The notes under the pieces were generated by a model that saw only the letters and a program-made list of their open reading frames with translations, was not told the origin of the DNA and ran no database searches. A program made the position numbers and the translations under genes. A stretch of 64,000 nucleotides of DNA from Castellaniella sp040276065. GTDB lineage: Bacteria; Pseudomonadota; Gammaproteobacteria; Burkholderiales; Burkholderiaceae_B. Location of the stretch: positions 1 to 64,000 of the forward strand of contig NZ_JBELOI010000011.1 of assembly GCF_040276065.1 (NCBI RefSeq), given 5' to 3'. Shown here piece by piece: positions 44,349 through 54,145 of the stretch. The first letter of the stretch is position 1, and every line of letters begins with the position of its first letter.

Positions 44349-45162
44349 AGCCCGCGGAACGCGAGAATCCCGGCCATGGCAGCGACCTGCTGCTGGTCGC
44401 CAACAAGTTGAGCAAGCGCTTCGGCGGCTTGCAGGCCCTGTCCGAGGTGAGTTTTTCGATCCGCAAGGGCGACATCTACGGCCTGATCGGCCCCAATGGC
44501 GCGGGCAAGACCACCTTGTTCAACGTGATGACCGGCCTCTATATCCCCGAATCGGGAACCTGCAATTTCATGGGCCGCGAGTTTACGCGCCTCAAACCCC
44601 ACCAGATCGCCCAGGCCGGCATGGCGCGCACCTTTCAAAACATCCGCCTGTTCGGGGCGCTCAGCGCGCTCGAGAACGTCATGATCGGACGCCATGTGCG
44701 CACGCATGCCGGGGTGTTCGGCGCGGTCTTGCGCAACCGGCGCACCCGGGACGAGGAGGCCGCGATCGAGGCGTGGGCCCGCGAACTGCTGGACTACGTG
44801 GGCATCGGCGAACGGGCAAACCACATGGCGCGCTCGCTGCCGTACGGCGACCAGCGCCGCCTCGAGATTGCCCGTGCGTTGGCCACCGAGCCCATGCTCC
44901 TGGCCCTGGACGAACCGGCGGCGGGCATGAATGCCTCCGAGACCATGGTGCTGCGCCGCCTGATCGAGAAAATTCGCACCGACGGCGTGACCGTGCTGCT
45001 GATCGAACACGATATGAAACTGGTCATGGGTTTGTGCGACCGGGTCCTGGTGCTGGAATACGGCAAGGTGCTGGCCGAGGGCCGGCCCGCCGACGTGCAG
45101 CACGATCCGAAAGTCATCGAAGCCTATCTGGGGGCGGGTGCGGCCGCCCAAGGAGATTCCGC

Positions 45163-45166
<4 letters not shown>
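44345..45166 (+). CDS. livG: Branched-chain amino acid ABC transporter ATP-binding protein LivG-type
   Basis: 273 aa ABC ATPase. Walker A GPNGAGKTT is near residue 54, the LivG-type signature SLPYGDQRRLEIARAL replaces the usual LSGGQ, and Walker B LLALDEPAAGMN follows, with the D-loop and switch His (LIEHDM). The C-terminus AYLGAG is typical. ATGA overlaps join it to livM and livF. Confidence 0.96.
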
Positions 45167-45894
<728 letters not shown>

Positions 45895-45901
45895 GGCCTG
45901 C

Positions 45902-46351
45902 TCAGCCCCGGCCGGTGCTGCCGAAGCCGCCATCGCCCCGGGCGCTGTCGGGGAACTCGTCGACGATGTCGAAGCGCACCTGCTGGACCGGCACGATCAC
46001 CAGTTGGGCGAGGCGTTCCAGGGGTTGCAAGGTGTAGGCTTGCGCGCCACGATTCCAGACCGAGACCTTGAGGGGGCCCTGATAGTCCGAGTCGATCAGG
46101 CCCACCAGGTTGCCCAGCACGATGCCGTGCTTGTGGCCCAGGCCCGAGCGCGGCAGGATCATGCCCGCGTAGGCCGGGTCGGCGATGTGGATGGACAGGC
46201 CGGTCGGCACGAGGCCGGCGTCGCCGGGGGCGAGCGTGAGCGGCGCGTCGAGGCAGGCGCGCAGGTCGAGCCCCGCCGAGCCTTGCGTGGCGTAGGCCGG
46301 CAGACAGTCCTTCATTCGGGGGTCGAGAATCTTCAGGGCGATGGATCGCAT
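45902..46351 (-). CDS. dut: dUTP diphosphatase
   Basis: 149 aa trimeric dUTPase, which removes dUTP and supplies dUMP. The five motifs are visible: GSAGLDLRA, LPRSGLGHKHG, GLIDSDYQG with catalytic Asp, RLAQLV, and the C-terminal RGDGGFGSTG. It is 32 bp downstream of coaBC, the common gene pairing. Confidence 0.97.
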   Translation of the reverse strand: MRSIALKILDPRMKDCLPAYATQGSAGLDLRACLDAPLTLAPGDAGLVPTGLSIHIADPAYAGMILPRSGLGHKHGIVLGNLVGLIDSDYQGPLKVSVWNRGAQAYTLQPLERLAQLVIVPVQQVRFDIVDEFPDSARGDGGFGSTGRG

Positions 46352-46383
46352 GGGGTTCCGGGCGGTTGACGGGAAAAGGAGGG

Positions 46384-47577
46384 TCAGGCGGGCAGGCGCC
46401 GCGCAATTTCACGGATCAGCACGCGCGCGGCGTGCAGCTTGTATTGCTTGTCCAGCGGATGCGCGCCGGCCTCGTCGTACAGCACCAGGCGGGCGGATTC
46501 GGCATCCATGGTGTCCTGGGCGAGATTGCCGACCATCAGCGGCACCCCCTTGCGCTGGCGCTTGGCCTGCGCGTGCTCGTCCAGTCGATCGGTCTCGGCG
46601 GCGAAGCCCACGCACCATGGGCCATCGGCCAGGGCGGCCACCTCGGCGAGAATGTCGGGGTTTTGGACGAAGGACAGGGCGGGCGGCTTGCCGTCCTGTT
46701 TCTTGAGCTTGGTGGCCGAGGGCTCGGCCACCGCCCAGTCGGCCACCGCCGCGACGGCGATGAACAGGTCCGCCTCGGGGGCGCGGGCCATCACGGCGGC
46801 GCGCATCTGCGCGGCGGTGCTCACGTCGATGCGGCTCACGCCGCCCGGCGTGGGCAGGGCGGTCGGTCCCGAAATCAGTTCGACCGTGGCGCCGGCCTCG
46901 GCGGCCGCGCGCGCCACCGCGTAGCCCATGCGTCCCGAGGAACGGTTGGTAATGACCCGCACGGGATCGATGGGCTCGCTGGTCGGGCCGGCCGTCAGCA
47001 GCACGCGCCGGCCGGTCAGCACCTTGGGCTGGAAGTGGGCGACCAGCGCATCGAGAATCTGGCCGGGCTCGAGCATGCGGCCCTCGCCGGTTTCTCCACA
47101 GGCCTGATCCCCCTCGCCGGGGCCGAGCAGCACCGTGCCGTCGGCGCGCAGTTGCTCGGCATTGCGCTGGGTGGCCGGGTGGGTCCACATTTCGCGGTTC
47201 ATCGCGGGGGCGATCAGCAGCGGAACGTCGCCGCGCGCCACGCACAGCGTCGACAGCAGGTCGTCGGCGTGGCCATGCGCGAGCTTTGCCATGAAATCGG
47301 CGCTGGCCGGCACGATCAGGACCGCGTGCGCCCCGCGGGTGAGATTGATGTGCGCCATGCTGTTCGGAATCCGCGCATCCAGCGGATCGCGGTACACCGG
47401 GCGCCCGGAGAGCGCCTGCATGGTCGTCGGGGTGATGAAGTGCGTGGCGGCCTCGGTCATGACCACGTCGACCTGAGCCCCTTGATCCAGCATGCGGCGC
47501 AGCAGCTCGGCCGATTTGTAGCAGGCGATGCCGCCCGTCAGGCCCAGTACGATGCGAGTGCCGGCGAGTTCGAGCAT
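46384..47577 (-). CDS. coaBC: Bifunctional phosphopantothenoylcysteine decarboxylase / synthase
   Basis: 397 aa coenzyme A synthesis enzyme. The N-terminal CoaC flavoprotein part has the active His in SMAHINL, the PAMN motif and the Cys in ACGETGEGRM. The CoaB part from about residue 190 has TAGPTSEPIDPVRVITNRSSG and the SFVQNPDIL segment. It lies between lspA and dut on the same strand. Confidence 0.97.
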   Translation of the reverse strand: MLELAGTRIVLGLTGGIACYKSAELLRRMLDQGAQVDVVMTEAATHFITPTTMQALSGRPVYRDPLDARIPNSMAHINLTRGAHAVLIVPASADFMAKLAHGHADDLLSTLCVARGDVPLLIAPAMNREMWTHPATQRNAEQLRADGTVLLGPGEGDQACGETGEGRMLEPGQILDALVAHFQPKVLTGRRVLLTAGPTSEPIDPVRVITNRSSGRMGYAVARAAAEAGATVELISGPTALPTPGGVSRIDVSTAAQMRAAVMARAPEADLFIAVAAVADWAVAEPSATKLKKQDGKPPALSFVQNPDILAEVAALADGPWCVGFAAETDRLDEHAQAKRQRKGVPLMVGNLAQDTMDAESARLVLYDEAGAHPLDKQYKLHAARVLIREIARRLPA

Positions 47578-47593
47578 GAATGCCTCCGGTGGT

Positions 47594-48103
47594 TCAGTGG
47601 GCCGCCTTGCGCCGCCGGGACTGCATGACCTCGTCGAGAATCAGCAGGCCTGCGCCGCAGGTGATGGCAATATCCGCGATGTTGAAGGCTGGAAAGTACC
47701 AGTCCCGCCAGTAGAACAGCAGGAAGTCCACCACGTGCCCATGGATGACGCGATCGAGCGCATTGCCGAGCGCGCCGCCCAGGATGCAGGCGAGGGATGC
47801 GCAGAACAGGCGCTGTCCCGCATGGGTATAGAGTAGCCGGAGGATGACGATGGCGGCAATCAGCGCGATGCCGGTGAACAACCAGCGCTGGCCACCACCG
47901 CCGTCGGCGAGAAAGCTGAACGCTGCGCCGGTGTTGTAGAGCAGGGTCAGATCGAATACCGGCAGGACCGGAATCCGCTCGCCGAAGGCCAGCCAGCCCG
48001 TGATCACCGATTTGCTGGCCTGGTCCAGGGCAATCAGGACGGCGGCGACCGCCAGCCACCCGGCCATCCGGGCCGCGCGCGTGGATCGGCCGGGCTCAGG
48101 CAT
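47594..48103 (-). CDS. lspA: Lipoprotein signal peptidase
   Basis: 169 aa with four membrane helices. It cleaves the signal peptide of prolipoproteins in the inner membrane. Catalytic Asp residues are in GGALGNALDRV and HVVDFLLFY. Its start codon lies inside the end of ileS (eight-base overlap), the conserved ileS-lspA coupling. Confidence 0.97.
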   Translation of the reverse strand: MPEPGRSTRAARMAGWLAVAAVLIALDQASKSVITGWLAFGERIPVLPVFDLTLLYNTGAAFSFLADGGGGQRWLFTGIALIAAIVILRLLYTHAGQRLFCASLACILGGALGNALDRVIHGHVVDFLLFYWRDWYFPAFNIADIAITCGAGLLILDEVMQSRRRKAAH

Positions 48104-50936
48104 GGCTGCGCGGCTCGCCGTCGCCGAACAGATTGTCGGTGCAGCGGCCGCAGAGCTCGGGATGCCCGGCGTCGTGCCCGAGGTCGGGACGATGGTGCCA
48201 GCAGCGTGCGCACTTGGCGTGTTCGGTCGCGCGGACCTCGATCGCCAGAGGGCCCGGAGCCGAATGGACCTGGGCGCGCGACACCAGGAAGACGAAGCGC
48301 AGGTCGTCGCCCAGGCTCTCGAGCAGCGCGAGGTCCTCGCCCGAGGCGCGGAAATCGAGCTCGGCCGCCAACGACGAACCGATTTCGCCGCGGGTGCGCA
48401 CGGCCTCGATCTCGCGCATGGCCTCGGCGCGGATCTCGCGCAGGCGCGTCCAGCGCGCGGCCAGTTCCGGGGCGTCCGCCAGGGCGGGCACCTCGTGGAA
48501 CAGGCCGGTAAAGATGCTGGTCGTCGCGGCCTGGCCGTGCAGATCGCCCCAGGCCTCCTCGGCGGTGAAGGACAGGATCGGCGCGAGCAGCTTGAGCAAC
48601 GCGTGGGTGATGTGGTGCAGCGCGGTCTGCGCCGAGCGCCGGGCGGCGCTGTCCCGGCCGGTGGTATAGAGCCGGTCCTTGAGGATGTCCAGGTAGAACG
48701 CGCCCAGGTCCTCGGAGCAGAAAATCTGCAGGCGGGAGACGGCAGTGTGGAATTCGTAGCGCTCGAAGCTCGCCAGCACCTCGGCCTGCATGGCCGCCGT
48801 CATTTGCAGGGCATAGCGGTCGATCTCGAGTAGCTCGCCGATCGGCTGCGCATCCACGGCCGGGTCGAAGTCGGCCAGGTTGCCCAGCAGGAACTTCAGG
48901 GTATTGCGGATGCGGCGATAGCTCTCGACAACGCGGTCGAGAATCTGCTTGCTGATCGACAGCTCGCCGGAGTAGTCTGTGGCGGCGGTCCACAGCCGCA
49001 GGATCTCGGCGCCCAGGGTGTCCGAGACCTCTTGGGGAAAGACCACGTTGCCCACGGACTTGCTCATTTTCTTGCCCTGGCCATCGACCACGAAGCCGTG
49101 GGTGAGCAGGGCCTTGTAGGGCGGTCGGCCATACAGCATGCAACCCGTCAGCAGGGACGAATGGAACCAGCCGCGGTGCTGGTCCGAGCCCTCGAGGTAG
49201 AGGTCGGCGGGCCAGGCGAGCGCGTCGGCGTGCGAACCCTTGAGCTGATGGTCGCGACCGCCCAGCACCGTGGCGTGCGTGGTGCCGGAATCGAACCAGA
49301 CGTCCAGCGTGTCGCGGTTCTTTTCGTATTGGTCGGCCTCGTCGCCCAGCAGTTCGCGAGGGTCAAGGGTCTGCCAGGCCTCGATGCCCGCGCGCTCGAC
49401 GCGCTGGGCGATCTGCTCGAGCAGATCGACGGTGCGCGGGTGCAGTTCGCCGGTTTCCTTGTGGACGAAGAACGCCATGGGGACGCCCCACTGGCGCTGG
49501 CGCGACAGGGTCCAGTCGGGCCGATTGGCGATCATGGCGTGCAGGCGCGCGCGTCCCCAGGCAGGATAGAAGGTCGTGTTGTCCACGCCGGTCAAGGCCA
49601 GCTCGCGCAGGCTCGGGCCGCCATCGGGGCGCAGGTCCATGCCGGCGAACCATTGGCTGGTCGCGCGGTAGATGATGGGTGTCTTGTGGCGCCAGCAGTG
49701 CATGTAACTATGGGTGTGCGACTCGGTATGCAGCAGCGCGCCCGCCGTCCGCAAGGCCTCGACGATGCGCGGGTTGGCCGCCCAGATCAGCTCGCCGCCG
49801 AACAGCGGCAGGCTGTCGGCGTAGTGGCCGTTGCCCATCACCGGGTTGATGATGTCGTGGTCCTCCATGCCGTGGGCTTTGCAGGATTGGAAGTCCTCGA
49901 CCCCGTACGCGGGCGCGGAATGCACGACCCCGGTACCCGAGTCCAGCGTCACGTAGTCCCCCAGATAGATGGGCGAGAGGCGGCGGTAGCCCGGATCGGC
50001 ATCGTGCAGCGGATGGCGGAACGCCAGGCCGGCCAGGCGCTCGCCCGGCGCCGTGGCGACGATCTCGCCGTCGAGCCCCCAGCGTTTCAGGCAGGCCTCG
50101 GCGAGCTCGGCGGCGACGATCAGCAGTGGACCCGTCTCGCGGGGCTGCGCCAGCCGCAGCAGCGCATACTCGTGGTCGGGGTGTAGGTTCAGGGCCTGGT
50201 TGGCGGGCAGGGTCCAGGGGGTGGTGGTCCAGATGACGATGGCGCCGGCGTCGACCTCGCCCTCGAGGCCAAAGGCGCGCGCGATCGCCGTGCGGTCGTC
50301 AAAGCCGAAGGCCACGTCGACGGAAGGGTCCTTGCGGTCGGCGTACTCGACCTCGGCCTCGGCCAGCGCCGAGCCGCAGTCGAAGCACCAGTTCACGGGC
50401 TTGAGGCCTCGGAACACATAGCCCTTGCGCAGGATCGCGGCCAGCGCCCGCAGCTCGTCGGCCTCGTTGCCGGGGTTCATGGTGAGGTAGGGATGGTCCC
50501 AATCAGCCAGTACGCCCAGGCGCTTGAAATCCTTGCGCTGGCGCTCGATTTGCTCGGTGGCGTAGGCGCGCGCCTTGGACTGGACCTCGGCCACCGGCAG
50601 GTGCTTGCCGTATTTCTTTTCGATCTGGATTTCGATGGGCATGCCATGGCAGTCCCAGCCCGGCACGTAGTGCGCGTCGAAGCCGGCCATGTCGCGGCTC
50701 TTGACGATGATGTCCTTGAGGATCTTGTTGACGGCATGGCCGATGTGGATGTCGCCGTTGGCGTAGGGCGGCCCGTCGTGCAGGATGAATTTCGGGCGTC
50801 CCCGAGCGGCTTCGCGGATGGCGGCGTAGACTTTCTTTTCCTCCCAGGCCGCGATCCATCCCGGTTCGCGCTTGGCCAGGTTGCCCCGCATGGGGAAGGG
50901 TGATTCGGGGAGGTTGAGAGTGTCTCTATAGTCCAT
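48096..50936 (-). CDS. ileS: Isoleucyl-tRNA synthetase
   Basis: 946 aa, the usual bacterial length. The HIGH motif is in PPYANGDIHIGHAV near residue 60, KMSKS in GQGKKMSKSVGN near 600, the CP1 editing domain lies between them, and a C-terminal zinc site (CARCWHH and CGRC) is present. I chose the ATG at 50936 since the protein then begins MDYRDTLNLPESPFPMRG as in relatives; the longer frame to 50978 overlaps ribF further. It overlaps ribF by 11 bases and lspA by 8. Confidence 0.97.
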   Translation of the reverse strand: MDYRDTLNLPESPFPMRGNLAKREPGWIAAWEEKKVYAAIREAARGRPKFILHDGPPYANGDIHIGHAVNKILKDIIVKSRDMAGFDAHYVPGWDCHGMPIEIQIEKKYGKHLPVAEVQSKARAYATEQIERQRKDFKRLGVLADWDHPYLTMNPGNEADELRALAAILRKGYVFRGLKPVNWCFDCGSALAEAEVEYADRKDPSVDVAFGFDDRTAIARAFGLEGEVDAGAIVIWTTTPWTLPANQALNLHPDHEYALLRLAQPRETGPLLIVAAELAEACLKRWGLDGEIVATAPGERLAGLAFRHPLHDADPGYRRLSPIYLGDYVTLDSGTGVVHSAPAYGVEDFQSCKAHGMEDHDIINPVMGNGHYADSLPLFGGELIWAANPRIVEALRTAGALLHTESHTHSYMHCWRHKTPIIYRATSQWFAGMDLRPDGGPSLRELALTGVDNTTFYPAWGRARLHAMIANRPDWTLSRQRQWGVPMAFFVHKETGELHPRTVDLLEQIAQRVERAGIEAWQTLDPRELLGDEADQYEKNRDTLDVWFDSGTTHATVLGGRDHQLKGSHADALAWPADLYLEGSDQHRGWFHSSLLTGCMLYGRPPYKALLTHGFVVDGQGKKMSKSVGNVVFPQEVSDTLGAEILRLWTAATDYSGELSISKQILDRVVESYRRIRNTLKFLLGNLADFDPAVDAQPIGELLEIDRYALQMTAAMQAEVLASFERYEFHTAVSRLQIFCSEDLGAFYLDILKDRLYTTGRDSAARRSAQTALHHITHALLKLLAPILSFTAEEAWGDLHGQAATTSIFTGLFHEVPALADAPELAARWTRLREIRAEAMREIEAVRTRGEIGSSLAAELDFRASGEDLALLESLGDDLRFVFLVSRAQVHSAPGPLAIEVRATEHAKCARCWHHRPDLGHDAGHPELCGRCTDNLFGDGEPRSHA

Positions 50937-51891
50937 GGGAGGCGAAGTGGTCGCGAGCGCCTTGCGCATCTTTTTCAATGGCGGCGATCAGAGTGGGTAG
51001 GTCGGGAAAGGCTTCCTCGTCGCGCAGAAACTTGAGGAATTCGACGCGCACCAGTTTACCGTAGGCGTCCACGCGGCGATCGAGGATGTGTGTCTCGAGC
51101 AGCAGACGGCCGTCCGAGGCGATGGTGGGGCGCACGCCCAGGCTGGCCACCCCCGGCAGCGGGTCGGGACCCAGGCCGCGCACGCGCACGACATAGATCC
51201 CGGAGCGCGCCGCGCAGGGCTCGGGAACGCGCAGGTTCAGGGTCGGGAATCCCAGGTCGCGTCCGAGCTTGCGACCGTGGATCACGTGTCCGCTGATCCG
51301 GTAGTCGGCGCCGAGCAGCTCGGCGCTGCGCTCGAGGTTGCCCACCGCCAGCGCGGTGCGCAGCTCGGTGCTGGAAATCCGCCGGCCCTGGCCATCGACG
51401 ACGTCGGCCAGGGTGCGGACCTCGAAACCGTGGAGGTCGCCCAGCCGGCGCAGCAGCGCGATGTCGCCGCTGCGCTGGCGACCATAGCGGAAGTCCTCGC
51501 CCACCAGCACCCAGCGCGTGTTCAATCCGTCGACCAGCAGGCGGCGGATGAAATCCTCGGCTGCCATGTCGGCCAGGCGCTGCCGGAAGGGCAGGATGAC
51601 GATCTGGCGCATGCCGTGCTCGCTCAGGGCCTCGACCTTGTCGCGCAGGGCGCTGATCTGGGTGGGGATGAGCTCGGGCCGATGGCCCCGCCGGGCGAAA
51701 AAAGCCCGTGGGTGCGGCGTGAACGTCATGACGCTGGGCACGAGATCGCGTTGGGCAGCCTGGTCGCGAACGTGGGCCAGGATGGCCTGATGGCCCCGGT
51801 GCACGCCGTCGAAGTTGCCGATGGTCAGCGCGCTGGGCGCCGTCGCGTCGCGTCGAGGCAAGCCGCGATAGAGTCTGGGAGCGGATTTCAC
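50926..51891 (-). CDS. ribF: Bifunctional riboflavin kinase / FAD synthetase
   Basis: 321 aa from the GTG at 51891. It makes FMN and then FAD. The N-terminal adenylyltransferase part has TIGNFDGVHRGHQAI, and the C-terminal kinase part has LGFPTLNL and GVASLGVRPT. The open frame extends to 52014, but it would cross the divergent purN start and the extra residues are not family-like. The GTG is inferred from the family start (KSAPRLYRGL); the ribosome binding site is weak. Confidence 0.92.
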   Translation of the reverse strand: MKSAPRLYRGLPRRDATAPSALTIGNFDGVHRGHQAILAHVRDQAAQRDLVPSVMTFTPHPRAFFARRGHRPELIPTQISALRDKVEALSEHGMRQIVILPFRQRLADMAAEDFIRRLLVDGLNTRWVLVGEDFRYGRQRSGDIALLRRLGDLHGFEVRTLADVVDGQGRRISSTELRTALAVGNLERSAELLGADYRISGHVIHGRKLGRDLGFPTLNLRVPEPCAARSGIYVVRVRGLGPDPLPGVASLGVRPTIASDGRLLLETHILDRRVDAYGKLVRVEFLKFLRDEEAFPDLPTLIAAIEKDAQGARDHFASHGL

Positions 51892-51940
51892 AGGCAAGAG
51901 TTTACAATTTTGCCTTGATTGTATGTTGGAGGCCGAGACC

Positions 51941-52609
51941 TTGGCGCAGCAACCCGGATCCCCCGTGCGTTTCCTCATCCTGATTTCGGGCCGCGGCTCG
52001 AACATGCAGGCCATCGTTCAGGCCATCGCCGCGCGCGGACTGCCCGCCGAGGTCTGCGCGGTGCTGTCCAACCGCCCGGATGCCGCCGGCCTGGAATGGG
52101 CCCGCTCTCGAGGCATTCCAGCCGAGACGCTGTCGCACCGGGCGTTCGATAGCCGCGAGGCCTTTGACCAGGCGCTGGCTCAGCGCATCGATGAGCTCGC
52201 CCCCGACTATGTGCTGCTGGCGGGATTCATGCGCGTGCTGGGAGCGGATCTGGTCCGCCGCTTCGAGGGCCGCATCGTCAATATCCATCCCTCTTTGCTG
52301 CCGGCTTTTCCGGGCCTGCACACCCACGCCCAGGCGCTGGCGCAGGGGGTCCAGTGGCATGGATGTACGGTACACTTCGTGACGCCTGTGCTGGATCACG
52401 GGCCGATCATCGCCCAGGGCGCGATCCCCGTGCTGCCGGGCGATACGGCCGACGCGCTGGCGGGGCGCCTGCTGGCGCTCGAGCATCACGTCTACACCGA
52501 GGTCGCGGCCTGGCTGGCCCGCCGGCAGGTCTCGATCGGCGGCGACGGCCTGGTGCGAGTGGCCGGCGCCGAGCGGCGCGCGTTCACGGCCCATGACCTC
52601 ACACCCTAA
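51941..52609 (+). CDS. purN: Phosphoribosylglycinamide formyltransferase
   Basis: 222 aa from a TTG at 51941. It transfers a formyl group to GAR in purine synthesis. Motifs: SGRGSNMQAI, catalytic NIHPSLLPAFPG, and HFVTPVLDHGPII with the active Asp. The strong site GGAGG at 51928-51932 is eight bases before the TTG, whereas the ATG at 51923 has no ribosome binding site and GGAGG would fall inside it, so I prefer the TTG. The ATG would add six residues. It is divergent from ribF with only about 50 bp between. Confidence 0.93.
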   Translation: MAQQPGSPVRFLILISGRGSNMQAIVQAIAARGLPAEVCAVLSNRPDAAGLEWARSRGIPAETLSHRAFDSREAFDQALAQRIDELAPDYVLLAGFMRVLGADLVRRFEGRIVNIHPSLLPAFPGLHTHAQALAQGVQWHGCTVHFVTPVLDHGPIIAQGAIPVLPGDTADALAGRLLALEHHVYTEVAAWLARRQVSIGGDGLVRVAGAERRAFTAHDLTP

Positions 52610-52676
52610 GGGCCGTCCAGAGTAGGGGCCGTCCAGCGGGCCTCGTTGCCGATGTATCGGTCCCGATAGGAATTCC

Positions 52677-54068
52677 ATGACCAAATCTGATCAGTCGCGC
52701 CGTCCGCGGCGTCGTCCCGCCTCCGAAGGCGCCCGTGCGGGCGCGCCGGCCCGTCCCTATGTCGTGGCGGCGGCGCGCATCGAGCAGGTGCGCCAGGTCC
52801 TCGGCGAGGTGCTGCAATGGGCGTATCCAGCCGATGCCGTGCTGTCTCGTTGGTTCCGGGCCCATCCCAACGCGGGCGGCCGGGACCGCGGCGAAATCGC
52901 CGAGGCGGTTTTCGATGTCTTGAGGCACCTGCGCCGCTATCGCCAGTTCGCCGAAAGTGGGCAGGGGCCGGCGACCCGCCGCCTCGCCATCCTTGGCCTG
53001 GCCTCGGTCTGGCCGCGTGAGACGCTGGATACCGGCCTGGACGAGCACGAACGTGCGTGGCTGGATCACGTGCGCGCCTTCGAGACGGGCGCGTTGCCAG
53101 GCGCCGTGCGCCTGAGCCTGCCCGACTGGCTGGTCGAACGCACCGCCGCCCTCGAGGACGCCGAGGCGCTGTTCGAGGCGCTCAACCGGCCGGCGCCGCT
53201 GGACTTGCGGGTCAATCCGCTCAAGATCGAGCGCGCCGCGCTGCTCGCGGCCTGGAGCCAGGGCCCGGAGGCCCGCTGGGCGCCCCAGCCCACGCCGTAT
53301 TCCCCGTGGGGCATCCGTATCGAGGGCCGCCCGCCGATCAACCGCTGGAAGGCCTTTGAGCGCGGCGAAATCGAGGTCCAGGACGAAGGCAGCCAGTTGC
53401 TGGCGGCGTTGGTGGCGCCCAGGCGCGGCGAGATGGTCATCGACTACTGTGCGGGCGCGGGCGGCAAGACCTTGCTGTTGGGCGCGCTCATGCGCTCGAC
53501 CGGCCGGCTGTACGCCTTCGACGTCTCGGCGGCGCGCCTGGCGCGCGCGAAACCGCGTTTCGCACGCAGCGGCCTGTCGAACATCACGCCGGTGGTCATT
53601 GCCGAGCACAAGGACCAGCGCGTGCGCCGCCTGCACGGCAAAGCGCATCGGGTGCTGGTCGACGCGCCTTGCAGTGGCCTGGGCACATTGCGGCGCAACC
53701 CCGACCTGAAATGGCGCCAGCACCCCGAGGCTCTCGAGCAGTTGCGCCAGACCCAGGCGCGCATCCTGCGCGAAGCCGCCGCCTGCGTGATGCCGGGTGG
53801 TCGGCTGGTCTATGCGAGCTGTAGCATCCTGCCCGAGGAGAACGAGGAACAGGTGCGCGCCTTCCTCGACGAGCATCCCGAATTTTCCCTGTTGGCGGTC
53901 GACGACATCCTCGGAGAGCGCTATGCGGTGCCGGGGATGGCGGGGCCGTTCCTGCGCCTGCGGCCCGACCGCCACGGCACCGACGGGTTCTTTGCCGCGG
54001 TGATGCAGCGCGCCAAGCCCGATCCGGCCCCCGCCGCCGAGACCGACGCGCAATCCGATCCTCGTTAA
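52677..54068 (+). CDS. rsmB: RsmB/NOP family 16S rRNA (cytosine-C5) methyltransferase
   Basis: 463 aa. An N-terminal RNA-binding helical region precedes the SAM fold (IDYCAGAGGKTLLLGALM). The catalytic cysteines are in ASCSILPEENEEQV and DAPCSGLG, the RNA C5-methyltransferase signature. RsmB methylates C967 of 16S rRNA in E. coli. It is 67 bp downstream of purN with AGGAA before the ATG. The Arg/Ala-rich N-terminus (1-30) is longer than typical. RsmB rather than RsmF is the likely but not certain paralogue. Confidence 0.88.
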   Translation: MTKSDQSRRPRRRPASEGARAGAPARPYVVAAARIEQVRQVLGEVLQWAYPADAVLSRWFRAHPNAGGRDRGEIAEAVFDVLRHLRRYRQFAESGQGPATRRLAILGLASVWPRETLDTGLDEHERAWLDHVRAFETGALPGAVRLSLPDWLVERTAALEDAEALFEALNRPAPLDLRVNPLKIERAALLAAWSQGPEARWAPQPTPYSPWGIRIEGRPPINRWKAFERGEIEVQDEGSQLLAALVAPRRGEMVIDYCAGAGGKTLLLGALMRSTGRLYAFDVSAARLARAKPRFARSGLSNITPVVIAEHKDQRVRRLHGKAHRVLVDAPCSGLGTLRRNPDLKWRQHPEALEQLRQTQARILREAAACVMPGGRLVYASCSILPEENEEQVRAFLDEHPEFSLLAVDDILGERYAVPGMAGPFLRLRPDRHGTDGFFAAVMQRAKPDPAPAAETDAQSDPR

Positions 54069-54145
54069 TCCCCCTGACGCGCCAGGCGGGGGTGGGCTAC
54101 ACTTTTCATCATGACTTCGATCCATCAGGGGCAACGCCCATCGCC

